This document shows positions 59,109 through 64,000 of a stretch of 64,000 bases of DNA, in pieces (positions within the stretch are counted from its first letter, which is position 1; the number at the start of each line of letters is the position of its first letter). The notes under the pieces are model-generated. The model saw only the letters and a program-made list of their open reading frames with translations, did not search any database and was not told the origin of the DNA. The DNA comes from Pseudonocardia terrae (GTDB lineage: Bacteria > Actinomycetota > Actinomycetes > Mycobacteriales > Pseudonocardiaceae): NCBI RefSeq assembly GCF_021343995.1, contig NZ_JAJTTE010000037.1:1-64000 (forward strand). The letters run 5' to 3'. A program made the position numbers and the translations under genes.

Positions 59109-59904
59109 TCATCCGGTGCCGCAGCTGGGCGAGCGTGCGGGCCAGCAGCCGGGAGACGTGCATCTGGGAGATGCCGATCTGGTCGGCGATCTGCGTCTGC
59201 GTCTTGTTGCCGAAGAAGCGCAGCACCAGGATCGTCCGCTCGCGCTGCGGCAGCTCGTCGAGCAGGGGCGCCAGGGTCTGTCGGTACTCGACCTTGTCCA
59301 GCTCGGCGTCGGCCGCGCCGAGGGTGTCGGCGAGCGGGGAGTCGGCCCCGGCCACCAGCTCGTCGAGCGACGGGCCGCGGTAGGCCTGCTGGGCGTCGAG
59401 CCCCTCCAGCACCTCCTCGGTCGAGAGGCCGAGCCGCTCGGCGATCTCCGACGGCTTGGGCGCACGCCCCAGCTCCTGCGACAGCGGCCCGATCGCGCCG
59501 TTGATGGCGCCCTGCATCTCCTTGAGCCGCCGGGGCACCCGCATCGCCCAGGTGCGGTCGCGGAAGTGCCGGCGGACCTCGCCGGTGATGGTCGGGATCG
59601 CGTACGAGAGGAAGTCGACGCCGCGGTCCGGCTCGAACCGGTCCACCGCGTTGATGAGCCCGACGGTGCCGGCCTGCTCCAGGTCGTCGACGGGCTCGCC
59701 GCGGTTGGCGAAGCGGCGGGCGATGTGCTGGACCACCGGGAGGTGGCCGGTGACCAGCTCGGCGCGCAGGGCGTCGCGGTCGGGATGGTCGGCGGGGAGC
59801 GCCACGAACTTCTCGAAGAGCGGGGCGAGGTGCGCGTACTCCGAGTCCGACCCCTGCCCGCCCGGGACGGGGGCCTGCGCGGGACCCGGGTCCTGGTCAG
59901 CCAC
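59098..59904 (-). CDS. SigB/SigF-family RNA polymerase sigma factor
   Basis: This 268-residue group 3 sigma factor has region 2 (HLPVVQHIARRFANRGEPVDDLEQAGTVGLINAVDRFEPDRGVDFLSYAIPTI), the SigF-typical TGEVRRHFRDRTWAMRVPRRLKE, region 3 (PKPSEIAERLGLSTEEV) and region 4 (LPQRERTILVLRFFGNKTQTQIADQIGISQMHVSRLLARTL). Members control general stress or development. No anti-sigma or anti-anti-sigma gene is adjacent, so its regulators must lie elsewhere. GTG start. Confidence 0.95.
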   Translation of the reverse strand: MADQDPGPAQAPVPGGQGSDSEYAHLAPLFEKFVALPADHPDRDALRAELVTGHLPVVQHIARRFANRGEPVDDLEQAGTVGLINAVDRFEPDRGVDFLSYAIPTITGEVRRHFRDRTWAMRVPRRLKEMQGAINGAIGPLSQELGRAPKPSEIAERLGLSTEEVLEGLDAQQAYRGPSLDELVAGADSPLADTLGAADAELDKVEYRQTLAPLLDELPQRERTILVLRFFGNKTQTQIADQIGISQMHVSRLLARTLAQLRHRMSEE

Positions 59905-60166
59905 GACGCCCCGGGGAACGGTCTGTGATGTCCGACGCCACGCAGGGATCTACCCGACGGCCCTGATCCTTCAAACGCGGCCACCCGGCCGGGGAAATGC
60001 GCGCGGAGCCCACGCGAGATCGCTGGTAGGTTGGACTGCCGCGCTGCCGGGCGACGAGGGACGACGAGGACGTCGGCCGTGCCGCCGGCCGCGCACCGAG
60101 CCGACAGATCGAGGGACGACCGGGCCCACCGGCCGATCCGTCACTCCCGCGAAGGACATCCCGCAG

Positions 60167-62476
60167 GTGCCGACCCCCGAACCCGCCACGGGCGAGACGC
60201 CGCTCGAGCACGAGCGCGCGTACGTCGCGATGCTCTACGAGCGGCTCGACGAGCGCCGCCGGGAGACCGCGCGCCGGCTCTCCGACGTGCTGCACGGCGA
60301 GACCGTGGGCACACCGCAGGCGCTGACCGAGCGCGACGCGGCCGCCGCGATGTACACCGACCGGCTCGCCGCGCTGCGCGCCGCGGAGCACGGCCTGGCG
60401 TTCGGCCGGCTCGACGCGGAGTCGGGCGAGGTCCGCTACATCGGCCGACTCGGCCTCCTCGACGAGGAGCACGACTACGAGCCGCTGCTCATGGACTGGC
60501 GCGCCCCGGCATCGCAGCCCTTCTACACCGCCACCGCGGCCAACCCCGAGGGCATGCGTCGCCGCCGGCACCTGCGCACCCGCGGCCGTTCCGTCGTCGC
60601 CGTCGACGACGAGGTGCTCGACCTCGCCGACGCCGCCGCCCGGGGCAGCGGATCGGGTCTGACGAGCGAGGCCGCCCTGATGGCGGCGGTCAGCGAGGCG
60701 CGCACCGGCCGCATGGGCGACATCGTCGCCACGATTCAAGCAGAACAAGATCGAATCATCCGGTCCAAGCCGTCGGGCGTGCTGGTGGTGCAGGGCGGGC
60801 CGGGCACCGGCAAGACTGCGGTCGCGCTGCACCGTGCGGCCTACCTGCTCTACACGCACCGGGACCGGCTGGCCCGCCGCGGCGTGCTGGTGATCGGGCC
60901 GAACCCGACCTTCCTGCGCTACATCGGCCAGGTCCTGCCGTCGCTGGGCGAGACCTCGGTCGTGCTCGCCACCCCCGCCGAGCTGTTCCCGGGACTGCAC
61001 GCCCGCCGGCACGAGGACACCCGCACCGCCGAGGTGAAGGGCCGCGCCGACATGGCCGCGGTCGTCGCCGCGGCCGTCCGGGACCGCCAGCAGCTGCCCC
61101 GCAGGCCGATCGAGCTCGTCGTCGAGCGGCAGGAGGTGCGGATCGACCGGGACCTCGTCAACGCGGCCCGCTCGCGCGCCCGGCGCTCGCGCAAGCCGCA
61201 CAACGAGGCCAAGCGGACCTTCCGCACCGAGGCGCTGCGGCTGCTCGCCCAGCAGGTGGCGAGGACCCTCGGCGGGCGGAACCTGCTCGGCAAGCTCGAC
61301 GTCGAGGACATCCGCGAGGAGCTCGCCGAGGACGCCGCCGTCACCCGCGAGCTCGACGCCCTGTGGCCCACGCTGACCCCGGAGCAGCTGCTCACCGACC
61401 TGTTCGCCGACCGGCGCAGGCTCAACTCGATCGCCCGGCGGATCCCGGCCGAGGACCGCGTGCTGCTGGAACGGCCCGCGCCGGACGGGGACGTGCCGCC
61501 CGAGCTGCGCTGGACCCCGGCGGACGTCCCGCTGCTCGACGAGGCCGCCGAGCTCCTGGGCGACGACGGGTCCGCCGCCCGGGCCGCGGCACAGGCGGCG
61601 CTGCGCGAGGAGGTCGAGTACGCCCAGGGCGTGCTCGACGTGCTGGACCTCGAGGAGGACCTGGACCCGGAGCTGCTCCGGGCCACGGACATCGTCGACG
61701 CCGACCGGCTCGCCGAGCGCATGCAGGTGCGGACCTACGAGTCGACCGCCGACCGGGCCGCCGCGGACCGCGAGTGGACCTACGGGCACGTGATCGTCGA
61801 CGAGGCGCAGGAGCTGTCGGCGATGGCGTGGCGGCTGGTGATGCGCCGGGTGCCGAGCCGCTCGATGACGATCGTGGGCGACGTCGCGCAGACCGGCGAC
61901 ATCGCCGGGGCGTCGACCTGGGGGCAGGTGCTCTCGCCGTTCGTGCAGAACCGGTGGAAGCTCGAGCAGCTCACGGTGAACTACCGGACGCCGGCCGAGA
62001 TCGCCGACGTCGCCGACGACGTCCTGGCCGCGATCGACACGAGCCTCAGCCCGCCCACCTCGGTGCGCAGCACCGGCGTCCCGCCGCGGGCGGTGCCGGT
62101 GGCCGGGGGCTCGCTGGAGGGTTCCGACGGCGTGCTCGCCGGGATCGTCGCGGAGGAGCAGGCCGCGGTGGGCGAGGGCCGCACCGCGGTGCTCGTGCCG
62201 GGCGCTCGGGTCGCGCAGATGCGGGAGGCAGTGCTCGGGGACGCCGCGCCCGAGGACCCGGAGGATCTCGAGGCCCCGGTCGTCGTGCTCCCGGTCGGCG
62301 CGTCGAAGGGCCTGGAGTTCGACGCCGTGGTGCTCGTCGAGCCGGCCGAGGTGCTGGCCGAGAGCCCGCGCGGCATGAACGACCTCTACGTGGCGCTGAC
62401 CCGCGCCACGCAACGACTCACGGTGGTGCACGCCGCGGACCTTCCGGAACCGCTCAAACGGCTGCGCCGGGCCTGA
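60167..62476 (+). CDS. helR: HelD/HelR-type RNA polymerase-recycling helicase
   Basis: This 769-residue UvrD-like ATPase has an N-terminal coiled coil (LEHERAYVAMLYERLDERRRETARRL) that in family members reaches into RNA polymerase, Walker A QGGPGTGKTAVALHRAAYLL, the long insertion after motif Ia, DEAQELSAMAWRLVMRR (motif II), VGDVAQTGDIAG (motif III), VNYRTPAEIAD (IV), LPVGASKGLEFDAVVLV (V) and YVALTRATQRL (VI). HelD/HelR pulls stalled or rifamycin-bound RNA polymerase off DNA. GTG start with GAAGGA 10 bases upstream. I see no rifamycin-associated element in the 262-base leader region. Confidence 0.9.
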   Translation: MPTPEPATGETPLEHERAYVAMLYERLDERRRETARRLSDVLHGETVGTPQALTERDAAAAMYTDRLAALRAAEHGLAFGRLDAESGEVRYIGRLGLLDEEHDYEPLLMDWRAPASQPFYTATAANPEGMRRRRHLRTRGRSVVAVDDEVLDLADAAARGSGSGLTSEAALMAAVSEARTGRMGDIVATIQAEQDRIIRSKPSGVLVVQGGPGTGKTAVALHRAAYLLYTHRDRLARRGVLVIGPNPTFLRYIGQVLPSLGETSVVLATPAELFPGLHARRHEDTRTAEVKGRADMAAVVAAAVRDRQQLPRRPIELVVERQEVRIDRDLVNAARSRARRSRKPHNEAKRTFRTEALRLLAQQVARTLGGRNLLGKLDVEDIREELAEDAAVTRELDALWPTLTPEQLLTDLFADRRRLNSIARRIPAEDRVLLERPAPDGDVPPELRWTPADVPLLDEAAELLGDDGSAARAAAQAALREEVEYAQGVLDVLDLEEDLDPELLRATDIVDADRLAERMQVRTYESTADRAAADREWTYGHVIVDEAQELSAMAWRLVMRRVPSRSMTIVGDVAQTGDIAGASTWGQVLSPFVQNRWKLEQLTVNYRTPAEIADVADDVLAAIDTSLSPPTSVRSTGVPPRAVPVAGGSLEGSDGVLAGIVAEEQAAVGEGRTAVLVPGARVAQMREAVLGDAAPEDPEDLEAPVVVLPVGASKGLEFDAVVLVEPAEVLAESPRGMNDLYVALTRATQRLTVVHAADLPEPLKRLRRA

Positions 62477-62497
62477 CCCGGTGGATCGGTCGGCGGA

Positions 62498-63706
62498 TCA
62501 GTCGAGGTCGGCCTGCCACAGGTCGGGACCGAACACCTCGTACTGGATGTCGCGGGGCTCGACGCCGCGCTCGATCAGCGAGCTCCGCACGGCCTGCATG
62601 AACGGCAGTGGCCCGCACAGATAGTACAGGGCGTCGTCGGGCAGCGTGACCTCGGACAGATCCATGAGTCCGGCATGGACCCCGTTCACCGGTTCGACGC
62701 TGCCCGCTCCCTTCTCGTACCAGACGTGGATCGAGGCGTTGCGGGCGGCGAGGACGTCGCCCACGACCTGGCGGCGCAGCGCGAACGAGGCCTCGTCGGC
62801 GTCGGCGTGCAGCACGGTGATGTCCAGCCCGGAGTCCGCCGCGACCAGGTGCGAGAGCATCCCGGCCATCGGGGTGATCCCGATGCCCGCGCTGGCGAAC
62901 ACCACGGGACGTCCGGCGTCGTCGAGCACGACGTCGCCGAAGGGCAGCGACGTGGTCACGACGTCGCCGACGCCGATCGTGTCGCAGAGCAGCGTGGACA
63001 TCTCGCCGTCGGGCTTGCCGTCGCCCTCCACTCGTTTGACCGAGAACTGGCGGTGCCGGCCGTCGTCGGCGCGGGTGAGGCTGTACTGGCGCGGTTGGCG
63101 GACGCCGTCGGTCATCGGCATCAGCACCGAGACGTACTGGCCGGGCAGGGAGGTCTTCACCAGGCGGTCGTCCATCCGCTCGACCACGAACGTCACGACG
63201 TCGGCCGTCTCCTGGATCTTCTTCTCGACCCGCCACGGGCGCCAGACGGTCTCCGGCCGGACCCCGCGCGCGCTGTAGAGCCCGCGTTCCTGGTTGATCA
63301 GCGCGTTCGCCATCAGCCAGTACACCTCGTCCCAGGCGGCGGCGACCTCGGGAGTGACGGCCTCGCCCAGCACGTCGACGATCGCCCACATCAGGTTGTC
63401 GTGGACAACCTGGTACTGCTCGGGCCGGATGCCCAGCGACGCGTGCTTGTGCGCGATCCGGCGCAGCAGCTTCTCCGGCATGGTGTCGGCGGAGTTGATC
63501 AGCATGCTCGCGAAGGCGGCGACCGACCCGGCCAGCGCCCGCTGCTGGGAGCCGTCCGCCTGGTTGCCCCGGTTGAACGTGCCGTCGAGTAGCTCCGGGT
63601 GCTCGGCGAACAGGTGCTCGTAGAAGCGGCTCGCGATCTCGCCGATGTGCTCGCCCACCACCGGCAATGTCGCCTCGATGACGGGTCGGGACTGGTCGGA
63701 CAGCAT
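62498..63706 (-). CDS. hmp: flavohaemoglobin, nitric oxide dioxygenase
   Basis: This 402-residue protein has a globin domain (residues 1 to about 140) with the proximal His in IAHKHASLGIRPEQYQVVHDNL, the B10 Tyr (FYEHLF) and Gln, then an FAD domain with RQYSLTRADDG and an NAD domain with SAGIGITPMAGML and YYLCGPLPFMQAV, ending DIQYEVFGPD. It oxidises NO to nitrate using NADH. Hmp fits the nitrosative-stress theme of the encapsulated hemerythrin, though the two are 60 kb apart. A recombinase end lies 63 bases upstream. Confidence 0.95.
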   Translation of the reverse strand: MLSDQSRPVIEATLPVVGEHIGEIASRFYEHLFAEHPELLDGTFNRGNQADGSQQRALAGSVAAFASMLINSADTMPEKLLRRIAHKHASLGIRPEQYQVVHDNLMWAIVDVLGEAVTPEVAAAWDEVYWLMANALINQERGLYSARGVRPETVWRPWRVEKKIQETADVVTFVVERMDDRLVKTSLPGQYVSVLMPMTDGVRQPRQYSLTRADDGRHRQFSVKRVEGDGKPDGEMSTLLCDTIGVGDVVTTSLPFGDVVLDDAGRPVVFASAGIGITPMAGMLSHLVAADSGLDITVLHADADEASFALRRQVVGDVLAARNASIHVWYEKGAGSVEPVNGVHAGLMDLSEVTLPDDALYYLCGPLPFMQAVRSSLIERGVEPRDIQYEVFGPDLWQADLD

Positions 63707-63769
63707 GGCTGGTACCTCCGGATCGACGACGGCGGCTGCGTTCCCCGCCTCCCGCGGATCGAAACGGCG

Positions 63770-64000
63770 TCAGCCGGGATCGAGGTCGAGCCCGTCGGCC
63801 GCGTTGTGCCGCCACTGGTCCACCGTGCGGATGTAGCGGAACAGCTCCTGCGAGCCCGGCGCCCAACGGCCCTGGGTGGCGATGTCGAGCAACGACGCGC
63901 CGGCGCGGTAGGACTCGGTGGCGAACCCGGCCCGCAGCGAGTGGCACGTGACCGGGTAGGGGAGCCCGGCACGTTCGCCGGCCCGCGCGATCACCGCGGT
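63770..64000 (-). CDS. tyrosine recombinase/integrase C-terminus, cut by window edge
   Basis: Seventy-six residues of a phage-integrase-type recombinase are visible, open to the window end, so the start lies beyond base 64000. Catalytic landmarks are CHSLRAGFATESY (the H-x-L-R box II), a His-position replaced by Trp in QGRWAP, and the Tyr nucleophile in LFRYIRTVDQW. A mobile element, a site-specific integrase or a phage remnant is possible. An in-frame ATG at 63994 exists but would leave out most of the enzyme. Confidence 0.8.
   Translation of the reverse strand, partial: TAVIARAGERAGLPYPVTCHSLRAGFATESYRAGASLLDIATQGRWAPGSQELFRYIRTVDQWRHNAADGLDLDPG

Noticed and set aside
59897-62431. 844-residue minus-strand frame opposite the HelR-type gene
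   Set aside because: Low-complexity His/Arg/Gly/Asp composition typical of antisense GC-rich frames; the plus strand carries all helicase motifs.

Overview
The window is about 73% GC by eye and has dense, ATGA-overlapped operons, frequent GTG starts, a sigma/anti-sigma pair, a SigB/SigF-type sigma factor, a cydABDC operon, a MutAB/MeaB operon and an IniA/IniC-like dynamin pair. Together these point to a chromosomal segment of a mycolate-less or related actinobacterium, most likely a Pseudonocardia-type member of the Pseudonocardiales. The assignment rests on gene content and codon use, not on a marker gene. I found no tRNA, rRNA, CRISPR array or complete mobile element. Only the last ~230 bases (a partial tyrosine recombinase) hint at mobile DNA.

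Layout. 1-2.7 kb: a truncated conserved actinobacterial protein and two adjacent genes that share a C-terminal domain. 2.7-4.8 kb: an encapsulin nanocompartment with a hemerythrin-like cargo carrying the classic C-terminal loading peptide, behind a PEBP-family gene. 4.8-9.4 kb: a Na+/H+ antiporter, a VOC protein, two SDR enzymes and a double-hotdog thioesterase. 9.5-10.8 kb: a lipoprotein glycosidase. 10.8-16.8 kb: cydABDC (cytochrome bd and its CydDC exporter), preceded by two inverted repeats. 16.9-17.5 kb: a decayed luciferase-like monooxygenase gene.

17.8-27.4 kb is the most interesting block. All its genes are on the minus strand: a large LuxR-type regulator, a hexapeptide-repeat (EHRDRD) protein, IniA-like and IniC-like dynamin GTPases, and an Hsp70 ATPase domain fused through a Pro/Ala/Gly-rich linker and one membrane helix to a seven-bladed YVTN propeller. 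Two promoter regions in this block share an unusual three-half-site element (TGAGTAG/CTACTCA), which ties the pieces into one putative envelope-stress system.

27.8-31.4 kb: an ECF sigma factor and its zinc anti-sigma factor, divergent from a secreted protein, a membrane protein and a Rieske lipoprotein. Both directions carry a perfect SigL-type promoter (TGAACC-N16-CGTGTC). 31.5-36.7 kb: mutA-mutB-meaB. 36.8-46.8 kb: mixed membrane and metabolic genes (YihY, SnoaL-like, FUSC, HpcH aldolase, YdjM-like, NAD-dependent dehydrogenase, a molybdopterin/flavin pair, PhoD, Pr6Pr). 46.9-50.2 kb: an orphan DUF742 protein, an acyl-CoA dehydrogenase and an MFS exporter. 50.2-54.6 kb: a Ski2/Mtr4-type helicase divergent from a fusion of an ATP-dependent DNA ligase module that lacks its catalytic lysine and a LytS-type kinase module that is also degenerate. 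54.7-57.8 kb: beta-phosphoglucomutase and a GH65 phosphorylase, a pair for trehalose- or maltose-type disaccharides. 57.9-64 kb: topoisomerase IB with an acidic insertion, a SigB/SigF-type sigma factor, a HelD/HelR-type RNA polymerase helicase, flavohaemoglobin, and the edge recombinase.

Most long open frames on the opposite strand of real genes are GC-driven shadows and are omitted. Starts were chosen by family N-terminus, Shine-Dalgarno sequence and operon overlap. Functions come from recognised motifs, and no database search was run.
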